A stretch of 64,000 bases of DNA from Candidatus Freyarchaeota archaeon (GCA_030587365.1 JAUQZE010000004.1:19903-83902), one strand, 5' to 3'. Positions 45,233 to 53,587 are shown, counted from the stretch's first letter. Numbers and translations are program-made. The notes: generated by a model not told the origin, from the letters alone.

Positions 45233-45622
45233 ATGGAGTCTAGGGTTTTTTATGAGGAGGAAGGCAAAGGTAGATGCCGTGTCTGGGCGTCTTTCTTTCT
45301 TATGGGAGATGATTTGGTAGTTGGAATTGGCGGAGGGAAGAAACCGCATGTGGGTGCCTTGGCTGTGGCGGAGCCCCGCCCGAGTAGAGATAAGCCGGGT
45401 GTTATATCTTCGACTTCTTCCGTGATTACTCTTCTCAGCCATAAGGATGATATTGTGGCTCGTGAGGCTGCGGATAGTATAGCTAGGGAAACTAATAGAG
45501 TAGTTACAGTAACGGCAGGTGTTCATACGGAAAACGCCACGAAAAAGGAGATTGAAACCTTACTGGAGAATTCGCGGCTTGTTACTCAAAAAATCATAAA
45601 GAGAATTAAGAATCTCACATGA
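45233..45622 (+). CDS. LpdD-like (prenylated-flavin chaperone/proteasome-chaperone fold) protein
   Basis: 129 residues. VWASFFLMGDDLVVGIGGGKKPHVGALAVAEPRPS, followed by TSSVITLLSHKDDIVARE, resembles the small LpdD-type family found with UbiD decarboxylases and related chaperone-like proteins. The assignment is from memory of the pattern and is moderate. The open frame extends upstream to 44999, but that part overlaps the ferredoxin gene; the ATG at 45233 after GAGG is the likely start. Third gene of a compact run. Confidence 0.6.
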   Translation: MESRVFYEEEGKGRCRVWASFFLMGDDLVVGIGGGKKPHVGALAVAEPRPSRDKPGVISSTSSVITLLSHKDDIVAREAADSIARETNRVVTVTAGVHTENATKKEIETLLENSRLVTQKIIKRIKNLT

Positions 45623-45984
45623 CCTCTGAACCTTTTTTAAGCCTTCTTTTCTGAATGTTTCTAGTGTAATACTCGTTTTGTTTGAAATTTTTTGTTTTGT
45701 GATTTGCTTATGATTTACTGTGAACTTGGGTTGAACTGAGTTGACTCTTGCGTTTTTCTTCTGCTCCAATATGGACTATATGTGACCATAGAGTGCCAAA
45801 GAGAATGAAAAAATGGTACTACCTGATGTTTTGTCTTTTACAAAATTTACAGTTGCATACATTTTCCTAGCAGCACGAAAACCTTAGCTTTTCACTGACA
45901 TTGTGAGACCTTTGCTAAATTAAAATAACCACAGAAACCAGAAACTAAATCCAATAACGCCGTTATACTTTCTCCGAATTTCCG

Positions 45985-45995
45985 ATATATATATA
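45985..45995 (+). promoter_or_regulatory. Strong TATA box in a 418-nt gene-free gap
   Basis: ATATATATATA stands about 55 nt before the ATG at 46041, so transcription should start near 46015-46022. This excludes the ATG at 46014 as the main start. The rest of the gap (45623 onward) is AT-rich with no recognised feature. Confidence 0.6.
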
Positions 45996-46040
45996 CAAGT
46001 TTTTCCATAAAATATGGCTAAAGAATTTGGGAGGATGAGA

Positions 46041-47561
46041 ATGAAAGGCAAGTTAAAGATACTTGCAGCAAGTTTTCTCATAGTGCTTACCCTCAGCCTG
46101 GGAACTTTTCTGACGCTTGCACCGGGAGCATTTGCGAATAACAGTTACTCCTCTCTCGGACTAATTTACGCCCTAAACTCCATCGAACAGAACCCCCAAA
46201 GGTCTGGTCTGGACCTCTCCGCCAATCTTAATTTCCCTACTCAAAGCTCTGGTCAAGACCTTTCTGTCAGTCTGAGTAGCATTCAGGATGTTATGAACCA
46301 AGCCCTCATGAGATTGGAGTTGCAGAAAATTCAAAGCTCTGACCTAGACATCTCCGCCAGTCTAAATTTCTCTACCGACCTGAACATAGAAAATTTAACT
46401 TCGGACCAAATTAAAGCTGCGAAGCAGAGCATAGAGAACGTTACGAGCCGAGCCTTCATGAAGTGGCAGTTGGAGAAAATGCTGAGTGGAGAACTAAAAC
46501 CCTTCGTTACACCGCCAAGCAATGAATCAGTCAGAGAGATGTTCTTCCAGTTCCTGTCTGAAAGGCCAGACTGCGCAGAACGCTTCGCACAGTACGATAA
46601 GATGCTCTCCAGAGAGAACCAGCTTCAAACGAATGAACAGGTTTTGGAATTCGAAAGGTCATTCCAAAACGTAAACCTCGTTGTGGAAAAGGGCGAAATC
46701 TTGAGAGAATGGAATACGACTCAAACAATCAACGGTTTAGAATACTTTGTCGTGAACAGGGAATACGCTATGAACGTAAACGGCACCATTCAAAAAGTAG
46801 TCAAAGTATACGTTTACAGCTACGATGGAAAAGAAATCATCGACCCATACATGGGTATCCAATGGGTACCCTTGCTGTGGCCATGCATGGTATGGGTGTT
46901 TTGGTGGCCCTTCTACGTCGGATGGTGGGGCACAGTGATACTCTACGGCTATGACTTCTATCTTTACACAGCATTTACTGTCGATGAACAAGGAGCGTAT
47001 GCTTATTGGGTATATGACAACACCCTAGGGCAGGTGACTCCAGATTGGTATACCGCAGCAGTTGGTATTAACGATTTAATTGGTGCAGCAATATACGCGG
47101 CTTCTCAAGGAGCTGCGGGAATAACGGCGGCAGTTTTGGCCGCTGCTGGCGCAGCCTGTGTTGCACTTGCAGTTGCACTTGCAGTTGCTTGGCCTATATT
47201 TTATGTTTTTGTGGACTACTATTGGAACAATTTTGTTAGTACCGAAGCTTATAATTTTGCCATTAATCCATATTTCGGTTTTAGAGAGGTTACGTATTTC
47301 CACGACCCAATTAGTCCTCCAACGGGAGCCTACCCCTCATGCTATGATTTGCTACCGTATATCACTCCGTTCTACATTCGCGCAGATAATAGTTGGTGGT
47401 ACAAATTACTTTGGCCCTATTCCGTAATGGTTGACAAGTATACCCCACTATGGTATGCGCTCAACAATTTCGTTACTGTCTGGGGTGGCACTTTTGGCTT
47501 CAATACTTGGGTTTGGCTGAGTCCCTTCCCGCCAAATTGGCCGCCGCCTCCACCAATATAG
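46041..47561 (+). CDS. Exported, tryptophan/proline-rich protein of unknown function
   Basis: About 506 residues. Signal peptide MKGKLKILAASFLIVLTLSL followed by an A-x-A-like cleavage region (GAFANN). Two imperfect repeats of about 55 residues follow (DLSVSLSSIQDVMNQALMRL and the later STDLNIENLTSDQ...SRAFMKWQLEKML). The second half is aromatic-rich, with hydrophobic stretches (WVPLLWPCMVWVFWWPFYVG; AALAAAGAACVALAV-like) and ends SPFPPNWPPPPPI. GGGAGG precedes the ATG by 6 nt. No family recognised; a cell-surface or membrane-associated role is likely. Confidence 0.7.
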   Translation: MKGKLKILAASFLIVLTLSLGTFLTLAPGAFANNSYSSLGLIYALNSIEQNPQRSGLDLSANLNFPTQSSGQDLSVSLSSIQDVMNQALMRLELQKIQSSDLDISASLNFSTDLNIENLTSDQIKAAKQSIENVTSRAFMKWQLEKMLSGELKPFVTPPSNESVREMFFQFLSERPDCAERFAQYDKMLSRENQLQTNEQVLEFERSFQNVNLVVEKGEILREWNTTQTINGLEYFVVNREYAMNVNGTIQKVVKVYVYSYDGKEIIDPYMGIQWVPLLWPCMVWVFWWPFYVGWWGTVILYGYDFYLYTAFTVDEQGAYAYWVYDNTLGQVTPDWYTAAVGINDLIGAAIYAASQGAAGITAAVLAAAGAACVALAVALAVAWPIFYVFVDYYWNNFVSTEAYNFAINPYFGFREVTYFHDPISPPTGAYPSCYDLLPYITPFYIRADNSWWYKLLWPYSVMVDKYTPLWYALNNFVTVWGGTFGFNTWVWLSPFPPNWPPPPPI

Positions 47562-47703
47562 CTCTCAGGAACTTTGAAATACGAGTATACGTCTCTAAAA
47601 ACTAAAGAGTGCTCCTCAAAAGCCTAGTCCTCATGGGGAGGATTTAGGTCTTCCCCCTTTTTTAATGGGATTGAATGAAAAATAAGTGTAAGGATGGAGT
47701 AAA

Positions 47704-48300
47704 ATGAGAACAAAAACTCTAGATAGCTTGTTAAAAAAAGTTTTGATAATCCTTATCCTAGTTTTCGTTTCCAGCGGTTGTGTTTTACTGTATTTCTTCT
47801 TTTTTGAAAAGGTGACCCTGCATTTTGGCTTTTTGCTTTCGATGAGTTATACTCCTCTTGGGCTGATTTGGGAAGGCTGGTTGGTGGTTTCCACGAATCC
47901 CGCCCTCAGGTTAACGCTGGAGCTGCTTCTGCTGGTGCCCCTCCTTGTGATTTTTCTGCTCACACCCCTTTGGCTTTTTACGCCTCTGGGTAGAATTGGC
48001 TACGAAACTGTGGGAGAAGCGGTAAAGGGGTTCAAGGCTTTGATATGGAGTACGAAAGAGGGGAAAAGAACAGTGGTCTCTATGATGATCGGGGGCGCGA
48101 TATATTGTTTGATAATACTACTCTCGTTGCTTTCAGTATTCTATGTAATACGTCAGGACACCGGTCTAATTGTAGCACTTCTACTGTTTTTTGGTATTAC
48201 TGGTTTAATTAACTTTCTGGTTATCACGCCGCGTTATCAGCGAATACGAGACCAAAAACTGCAAGCCAAACAGGGCAGCGTCAAACCGAAAGACACCTAG
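47704..48300 (+). CDS. Small membrane protein, tandem paralogue 1
   Basis: 198 residues with about four hydrophobic segments (KVLIILILVFVSSGCVLLYF; LLLLVPLLVIFLLTPLWLF; AIYCLIILLSLLSVFYVI; LIVALLLFFGITGLINFLV). Family unknown. GGAG lies 4 nt before the ATG. The next gene is a closely similar copy with a frame defect. Relative to that copy this gene lacks 13 codons after KVTL. Confidence 0.65.
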   Translation: MRTKTLDSLLKKVLIILILVFVSSGCVLLYFFFFEKVTLHFGFLLSMSYTPLGLIWEGWLVVSTNPALRLTLELLLLVPLLVIFLLTPLWLFTPLGRIGYETVGEAVKGFKALIWSTKEGKRTVVSMMIGGAIYCLIILLSLLSVFYVIRQDTGLIVALLLFFGITGLINFLVITPRYQRIRDQKLQAKQGSVKPKDT

Positions 48301-48354
48301 CCTTCCCACCTTTTTTAATGGGTTTATGAAAAATAAATTTTTGGATGGGATAAT

Positions 48355-48953
48355 ATGAGAATAAAAACTCTGGATGGTGTATTGAAAAAAGTTTTGATAA
48401 TCCTTTTCCTAGTTTATGTTTCCAGCGGTTGTGTCTTGATGTATCTCTTCTATTTTCAAAAGGTGACCCTGCCCCTGGTCTTGTCCATTTTTTTAGTCTG
48501 GTGCCCCCACCCTTTGGCTTTTTGCTTTCGACTAGTTACACTCCCCTTGGTCTGATTTGGGAAGGCTGGCTAGTGGTTCCTATGAATCCCATCCGCAGGT
48601 TAACGCTAGAATTACTTCTGCTGGTGCCTTTTACGTTGATTTTTCCGATCGGCTCCATTGTTATATTTTTTACGACTCCAAGTAGACTTGGTTACGAAAC
48701 TGTGGGGGAAGCAGTAAAGGGATTCAAGATGTGGAGTACAAAGGAGGGGAAAAGAACAGTAGTTTTAAAGTGCACTATTTTTGCGATACTCTTTGTATCA
48801 ATATTATTTTTTTCGCTTTCAGGATTCTACTTCATACGCCAAGAGGTTGCTCTGATAACAGCATTCTTATTTCTTGAGAGTTTCGCCCTTATTATTAACT
48901 ACCTATTTATTTACAAGAGATCGGTAGGCGGACAAAGCAAAACAATAAGTTAG
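48355..48953 (+). pseudogene. Small membrane protein, tandem paralogue 2, frameshifted at a T-run
   Basis: Homologous to the gene at 47704 over its whole length (start MRIKTLDGVLKKVLIILFLV; later YTPLGLIWEGWLVVPMNP; ETVGEAVKGFK). The frame breaks inside the 7-T run at 48488-48494. One more T would join VTLPLVLSIF to FSLVPPPFGFLLS and give a full protein with a 39-nt in-frame insertion relative to copy 1. It may be a true pseudogene, a slippage-translated gene or an assembly error. The distal frame remains open to 48953 without further damage, which suggests a recent event. Confidence 0.65.
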
Positions 48954-49284
48954 CAAGAATAGCGTCAAATCTAAAAGCGCCTAGCTTTCCCTCTAATAGT
49001 GGCAATTTTCGTCACTGTTTAGAGTGCGTATACCGTTTATCACTTGTATGTTGGACTAAGACCCATGTTGACAGTTCACCTAGTTCAGGTTAATTGATGC
49101 GGTGTCCTTTAAATTGTTTATATAACTGCTTTTATCTCGGATGTATCCTTCATATTTCGTGTGGCCCCGATCTTTACGAAGTATACAAAATCTTTAATGA
49201 AGCGAGAAGGGAATTTCTATTAACACATTAGGCACTCAGCCAAACAAAAACTTGCAAATGAAGCGAGGCATTGACAGAACGTTT
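48954..49284. other. Intergenic region between convergent genes
   Basis: 331 nt without a supported gene. A TATA-like TTTATATAACTG at about 49118-49129 has no reading frame downstream, so an unannotated small RNA is possible. Nothing else noticed. Confidence 0.35.
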
Positions 49285-50349
49285 TTAGAGGTATTGTTTT
49301 TTTATGTTTTGGATTTCCTCTGTAACGTCTTTAACTATTTTAGGTATCTTTTCCGGTTCAGGGATTTTGTCAAAGTATTTTATTTCTGTGTCTAGTATTG
49401 TTGATATGACTGTTCCGATGCTTAGGGGTAGCGCTAGGAGGCTGTATCCTCCTTCCAGTATGAAGGTTATTTTTCCTCCGCATACCTCTTTTCCCAACTG
49501 GAGGATTATCCGGGTTAGTTGAGCGTAATCTTCTGCCTGTAGGTTCATGTTTCCTACGGGGTCGCTGTAGTGTGTGTCGAAGCCGAAGGAAACTATCAGC
49601 ATTTCGGGTTTGAAGTCTCGGAGTATATCGGGAAAGATTTGCTCGAAAGCCCATCGGTAAGCGTTTCCCCAGGTTCCGTAGGGTAGTGGCACGTTAATGT
49701 TGTATCCCTCCCCTTCCCCGCTGCCGATTTCCTCCAGCCATCCTCTTTCTATTGCTTCCATACCGTACTCATGAAAAGATAAACAAAAAACGGTGGGGTC
49801 GGTGTAGAATATCTGGGATGTTCCATCGCAGGCATGTGCGTCGAGGTCCAGAATGAGAATACGCCTCACTTTTTTCTTTTCTTGTAACCATCTTACCGCT
49901 ATTGCGCAGTTGTTGAAGTAACACATTCCCTCCGAGTGCCCTATTCCCGCGTGGTGTCCGGGTGGGCGGATAAGAGCGAAGGCTGTTTCTATACTGTTTT
50001 TGTTGACCTCCTCTACCGCTGATATGGCGCCTCCAGCCGATAAGCAGGCCGCCTTAAATGTATCCTTAACTACGAAGCTTGAGGAACCCACTTCTCCACT
50101 ACCTAGGCTGGATAGTTCATTAACTACATCAAAAAGGTAGGGATTATGTACACGTGTAATATCCTCTCTAGTAGCGGGTTTACAATCAAAACTTTTCAAA
50201 TTCGGGTTCTCCAGCAGACCAGAATTGTGCAAATATTCGCGGGTAAGCTTTATGCGATTCGGGTTCTCAAATGCTTCCATCCATGGTCTGGTTGCCTCGG
50301 GAATATGCAACTCTTCGAAAGCCTTATGGGAAATTAGCCCTAACTTCAT
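49285..50349 (-). CDS. Histone deacetylase/AcuC-family amidohydrolase
   Basis: 354 residues. Zinc-dependent deacetylase fold: RPPGHHAGIGHSEGMCYFNN with the paired catalytic His, zinc ligands in DLDAHACDGTSQIFY (Asp, His) and SFGFDTHYSDP (Asp), and ILEGGYSLLALP at the end. It removes acetyl groups from lysine or polyamines, or other acyl amides; the substrate is unknown. GGTGG lies 4 nt before the ATG. Stand-alone gene. Confidence 0.9.
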   Translation of the reverse strand: MKLGLISHKAFEELHIPEATRPWMEAFENPNRIKLTREYLHNSGLLENPNLKSFDCKPATREDITRVHNPYLFDVVNELSSLGSGEVGSSSFVVKDTFKAACLSAGGAISAVEEVNKNSIETAFALIRPPGHHAGIGHSEGMCYFNNCAIAVRWLQEKKKVRRILILDLDAHACDGTSQIFYTDPTVFCLSFHEYGMEAIERGWLEEIGSGEGEGYNINVPLPYGTWGNAYRWAFEQIFPDILRDFKPEMLIVSFGFDTHYSDPVGNMNLQAEDYAQLTRIILQLGKEVCGGKITFILEGGYSLLALPLSIGTVISTILDTEIKYFDKIPEPEKIPKIVKDVTEEIQNIKKQYL

Positions 50350-50538
50350 AAAACCACCCTTTAAGGAGACTCCGCTTTTCCAAAGCCGGAAGAAATTAGA
50401 GTCTCATTGACTCTAGTCCTGCATTCTTATATTTAAGTTTATAAAAAATATTTTCGAAGCTTAATCTAGAGTTAAAACTAGAATAAAAAATGGCAAGAAG
50501 CTATACTAACATGACCCGTGGGGCTTCCAAGTTATCTT

Positions 50539-51051
50539 TTATATTCTAACTTCGGTGGTGCTCCTGATTTTGTTTATGAAAGTATTCAGCCAGTCGTTTA
50601 TTGCTATATCTGCTGCCAATTCTCCGCATTTTATTTTTTCCATCAATTCATCAAGAATTGAAGTTTCTCCCTCGATGATTTTACCTCTGAGTATTCTCTC
50701 TCTATCTCCACCATCCAAATCCAGTAAGTAGAAATCATGGAGGGCTGATATTCTCCCCCGCAGATTTATTGCCGCCAGCCTCGCAAAATGCTCATCACTA
50801 AGAACTACCAGCACCGCCGTTTTTTCCGTGACTCTCATGAGGAAACTGTTCCTGTTGTGTATGCTGTCCCCCTCATGCATCTCCGAAATGGGAAACTTGA
50901 GGTAGTATTCGATGCACTCCTTTGGGACATCACCCTTAAAACCAATAATGGAACTATCCACATCTAGTATTGCTACACCCTTAGAATTCCAGTTACCCTT
51001 ATTCCTCTCCACATCTTCCAGCAATTTTTCCACAAGTTGACTACGCTGCAT
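50539..51051 (-). CDS. Roadblock/longin-like protein of unknown function
   Basis: About 170 residues. GVAILDVDSSIIGFKGDVPK, then FLMRVTEKTAVLVVLSDEHF, with flanking helices follow the strand-helix order of roadblock/LC7-type domains, with an extra C-terminal helical tail (LDELMEKIKCGELAADIAIN). These domains regulate small GTPases. ATG at 51051 is favoured over GTG at 51069 because a purine-rich GGAAGAGAG precedes it. One of several such domains in the window. Moderate to low confidence in the fold. Confidence 0.5.
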   Translation of the reverse strand: MQRSQLVEKLLEDVERNKGNWNSKGVAILDVDSSIIGFKGDVPKECIEYYLKFPISEMHEGDSIHNRNSFLMRVTEKTAVLVVLSDEHFARLAAINLRGRISALHDFYLLDLDGGDRERILRGKIIEGETSILDELMEKIKCGELAADIAINDWLNTFINKIRSTTEVRI

Positions 51052-51282
51052 AATCTCTCTTCCATACACTGAATCTGCGCATAAATTTGAGTGTCGTCAG
51101 GTTCACAATAATTTTCCCAAGTCTTCTTAAAAACCCCCCTTTTCAGAAAGAATTTAGAATCTCGGCGAAAAAAGGACATCAATCTCAAATTAAATCGTGA
51201 AACCGCTCCAAAACATAAAATTTTTATTCTATCTAACACCTAATACGATTAGTACTTTGCGGGCTCATGGCCTAGTCAGGAT

Positions 51283-51293
51283 AGGTTCCTGAA
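51283..51293 (+). other. Intron 1 of tRNA-Arg(GCG), 11 nt, D-loop
   Basis: Central helix CAGG/CCTG, 5' bulge ATA, 3' bulge AAA. Cuts AT|A and AA|A join CAGGAT to AGGGC, restoring the D-stem. The inner helix is absent because the intron is so short. Because GG and A repeat around the junction, several equivalent boundaries give the same product. Confidence 0.65.
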
Positions 51294-51302
51294 AGGGCGC
51301 AG

Positions 51303-51325
51303 AACCATGGTTAATTGGTGCGTAT
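51303..51325 (+). other. Intron 2 of tRNA-Arg(GCG), 23 nt, anticodon stem (29/30)
   Basis: Full hBHBh' motif: outer AAGG/CCTG (three pairs), central helix GCGC/GCGT, bulges AGA and ATG, inner helix ACCA/TGGT with an 8-nt loop. Cuts AG|A and AT|G join CAG to GC, giving the perfect stem strand CAGGC. Confidence 0.85.
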
Positions 51326-51349
51326 GCCTGCGGAGCCTGTGATCGTGGG

Positions 51350-51377
51350 AAATCCATCCTTGTGGTGGATTCGCGAA
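51350..51377 (+). other. Intron 3 of tRNA-Arg(GCG), 28 nt, T-arm (53/54)
   Basis: Central helix CGTG/CGCG, bulges GGA and AAT, inner helix AATCCA/TGGATT. Cuts GG|A and AA|T join GTGGG to TTCAAAT, the consensus T-arm. The outer helix is not evident. Confidence 0.8.
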
Positions 51378-51410
51378 TTCAAATCCCGCTGAGCCCGCCA
51401 AACACCTTTT

Positions 51411-53309
51411 CTACATTTTTGCGGGTACTTGTATTCCTAGTAAGTTTAGTGCGTTCTCTATGGTTTGTTTTGTTATGTAGACTAGTGCCAGTCTGGCGTT
51501 TTTTGTTTCTTCGTCTTCCGCTGTGAGGACGGGTTGGGATTCGTAGAATTTGCTGAATTTTAGGGCGAGTTGATAGGTGTATTCGGCTAGGAGGTGGGGT
51601 TTGAGTTGCTCAGTTGCTGCTTTTATTATTTCGGGGAACTGCGCTATGTGCTGTATTAGAGTCTTCTCTCTTTCATCGGTTAGCTTTTCGGGTTTTATTT
51701 TTGGTTTTGGTGTTATGCCCGCCTTTTCTAGTATGCTTCTGGCTCTGACTCCTGCGTATTGTATGTAGGGGCCGGTTTCGCCGTCGAAGTTTGTCACTTT
51801 GTCGAAGTCGAATACTATGGTTTGCTCGGTGCTGAACTTTATTAGCCAGAATCTTACTGCTCCTATGGCTATTGTCTCTGCTAGTTCTCTCTTTTCGAGT
51901 TCGGAAATATCCGGTTGGTTTTCGCTTACTTGGGTGTATGCTCGGATGGAGGTTTGATTGATTACTGCATCTGCGTGATACCCAACCCAATTTCCTTCTC
52001 GCCCGCTGAATCTCTCCTCTGCGAGTTTGACATGTTTGTAGGATAGGTGGATTGAGTTTTTTGCTTCCTCCTCGTAACCAAGGAGTTTAATGCTTGCTTT
52101 GAGGCCTTGTTGTAAGTATTCCTGTTCGTATCCTATCACGTTTATTACCTTTTTCGCGTTGGCGAATTCGTCGCTGGCGTTGCTTAGTGTGGGGGATGTG
52201 GTCCATAGTATCTGTTGGTTGAATTGGGTGTTCCATGGGCGGTATTTCATTTTTGTGCGGAGTTTTCCGAATTTCCATAGCTGGTAGGCTATGTCGTGTG
52301 CTATGTAGGTGGGTACTTGGTTTGAGCGTATTATTACCTTGTCTGGGTTTGTTTTGTCCTGGAACTCTTCTAGTCGACTGAATTTCGCTACAAAGCAGCC
52401 TTTATACTCTCCCTCGGTTTCCCAGACGAAGTTTTCGGATTTTTCTAGTTTTTTGAGTGTCTCCGCCCATATTTTAGACCTTGCGATATCGCTTTCCCAA
52501 ACCAGTAGGTTGTATGGGATATTTGCTCTGGTTGTTGTCTCAAGGTTTGACTCAACACACATCTCGGATAAGTGTCGGCTGAAATCCGCGATTTCGTTTC
52601 CCCCCTTTTCCATATCCCGCATTACTTCGTCTACACCTTTTTCCAGTTCCGGTTTTTCTTTAAGAAGTTGCGCGGCTCTGGCGTATATTAATCCGTACCA
52701 AAAGTCTAGTTTGGTGTCCTTTTCCCTGGGCACCTCTAAGTGTATATTGTTAAGAAAAGCCCAGACCAGCACTCCCACCTGCCTTCCCAAATCATCTATG
52801 AAATTCTCCACCTCAACTTTCCATCCAGAATTTTTATGCAGGTTTGCTACCACATCGCCCAAGACGGCGTTCCTCAGGTGACCTATATGTAAAGGTTTTG
52901 TTGGATTAACTGCCGTGTGTTCAACTAAAACCTTGTCACCCTTTCCCAAATTCATTTGCCCGTAGGTCTGCCCCTCGGTAAAAACCTTTTTTATGGTCAT
53001 CTCTGCGAGTTTTAAATCGTCGAAGTAAAAGTTAATGTAGCCGGGGTGTGCAACCTCTATTCTCTCGACAAGAGGCAGTTCTTGAGCTTTTAATTGTTCT
53101 GCTACCTGCTGGGCGAGTTCTATCGGTTTACGCTTGAGGCTTTTTGAGACGCGAAAAGCTATCGAGGATGATAGGTTCCCTAGTTTTGGATCTGGAGGCT
53201 GTTCTAGACTTAAACCGATTTCTTCAGTTGAGACTACATTCTCAATTCCTAGTGATCCGAGCGTACTGTATATTGCTTCTATAATTTTTTCTCTAGTTTC
53301 TGTGAGCAT
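51411..53309 (-). CDS. argS: Arginyl-tRNA synthetase
   Basis: Class I synthetase charging tRNA-Arg. About 632 residues. An N-terminal Add-1 domain (LGNLSSSIAFRVSKSLKRKP), the HIGH motif as HIGHLRNAVLGD after NPTKPL, the KMSKS-loop region (RFSGREGNWVGYHADAVINQ), DGETGPYIQYAGVRARSIL and the C-terminal DALR anticodon-binding domain (FYESQPVLTAEDEETKNARL). It starts at ATG 53309; TTG 53321 is an alternative. It is flanked on both sides, within about 110 nt, by tRNA-Arg genes. Confidence 0.95.
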   Translation of the reverse strand: MLTETREKIIEAIYSTLGSLGIENVVSTEEIGLSLEQPPDPKLGNLSSSIAFRVSKSLKRKPIELAQQVAEQLKAQELPLVERIEVAHPGYINFYFDDLKLAEMTIKKVFTEGQTYGQMNLGKGDKVLVEHTAVNPTKPLHIGHLRNAVLGDVVANLHKNSGWKVEVENFIDDLGRQVGVLVWAFLNNIHLEVPREKDTKLDFWYGLIYARAAQLLKEKPELEKGVDEVMRDMEKGGNEIADFSRHLSEMCVESNLETTTRANIPYNLLVWESDIARSKIWAETLKKLEKSENFVWETEGEYKGCFVAKFSRLEEFQDKTNPDKVIIRSNQVPTYIAHDIAYQLWKFGKLRTKMKYRPWNTQFNQQILWTTSPTLSNASDEFANAKKVINVIGYEQEYLQQGLKASIKLLGYEEEAKNSIHLSYKHVKLAEERFSGREGNWVGYHADAVINQTSIRAYTQVSENQPDISELEKRELAETIAIGAVRFWLIKFSTEQTIVFDFDKVTNFDGETGPYIQYAGVRARSILEKAGITPKPKIKPEKLTDEREKTLIQHIAQFPEIIKAATEQLKPHLLAEYTYQLALKFSKFYESQPVLTAEDEETKNARLALVYITKQTIENALNLLGIQVPAKM

Positions 53310-53430
53310 AAAGTCTACCAACTACTCTCAGATTTACTCTATCTACTAAAACTGCGATTTACAATAAAAGATATTCCATTATGCTTTTATCCATTTTTTA
53401 AATTCGGAGGGATTGGCGGGCCTGAGGAGA

Positions 53431-53458
53431 ATTTCAAGTACTCCATTTGGGGTACATT
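53431..53458 (-). other. Intron 2 of tRNA-Arg(CCG), 28 nt, T-loop (59/60)
   Basis: Outer helix AGGAG/CTCCT (the T-stem), central helix TTCA/TGAA, bulges AAA and ATT, inner helix built on GTAC/GTAC. Cuts AA|A and AT|T give the loop TTCAAAT. Canonical geometry. Confidence 0.85.
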
Positions 53459-53480
53459 TTTGAACTCCTGTTATCCGGCT

Positions 53481-53502
53481 TTCTTCCAAACATTACGTTT
53501 AT
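53481..53502 (-). other. Intron 1 of tRNA-Arg(CCG), 22 nt, canonical 37/38 position
   Basis: Inner helix TAAAC/GTTTG with loop GTAAT, central helix CTCC/GAAG with one C-A mismatch, bulges GGA and AAA. Cuts GG|A and AA|A join CTCCGG to AGCCGG. Confidence 0.8.
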
Positions 53503-53587
53503 CCGGAGGCCGGCGCCCTATCCACTAGACTACAGGCCCGCGTTTTGGTTCAGTTTGGTTATAAGTGAAGAACTAAATTTGATATTT

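Larger units (their letters stand above)
51261..51400 (+). tRNA. tRNA-Arg (anticodon GCG) with three predicted introns
   Basis: Acceptor GGGCTCA pairs with TGAGCCC, discriminator G and encoded CCA. Removing 51283-51293, 51303-51325 and 51350-51377 (11, 23 and 28 nt) leaves a 78-nt tRNA in which every arm pairs: D-stem GCCT/GGGC (one U-G), anticodon stem CAGGC/GCCTG with loop CTGCGGA, and T-arm GTGGG-TTCAAAT-CCCGC. Anticodon GCG at 51330-51332 reads CGC. Unspliced, the D, anticodon and T stems are all broken, so standard scanners may miss it. It is 10 nt from the end of argS. Confidence 0.88.
53414..53539 (-). tRNA. tRNA-Arg (anticodon CCG) with two predicted introns
   Basis: Acceptor GGGCCTG/CAGGCCC, discriminator G, encoded CCA. 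Anticodon stem CCGGC/GCCGG with loop CTCCGGA. T-stem AGGAG/CTCCT. Removing 53481-53502 (22 nt at 37/38) and 53431-53458 (28 nt in the T-loop, 59/60) leaves a 76-nt tRNA with T-loop TTCAAAT. Reads CGG. The gene lies just upstream of argS on the same strand and may share its promoter. Confidence 0.9.

Noticed and set aside
48470..48525. A BHB intron explaining the frame break in the second membrane-protein copy
   Set aside because: The extra segment shows no 4-bp helix with flanking 3-nt bulges. A one-base change in the T-run explains the frame more simply.
51283..51320. A single 34-nt D-arm intron in tRNA-Arg(GCG) instead of two introns of 11 and 23 nt
   Set aside because: It leaves a T-C mismatch in the anticodon stem and no BHB can be drawn, whereas the two-intron model gives perfect stems and a canonical BHB for the 23-nt intron.
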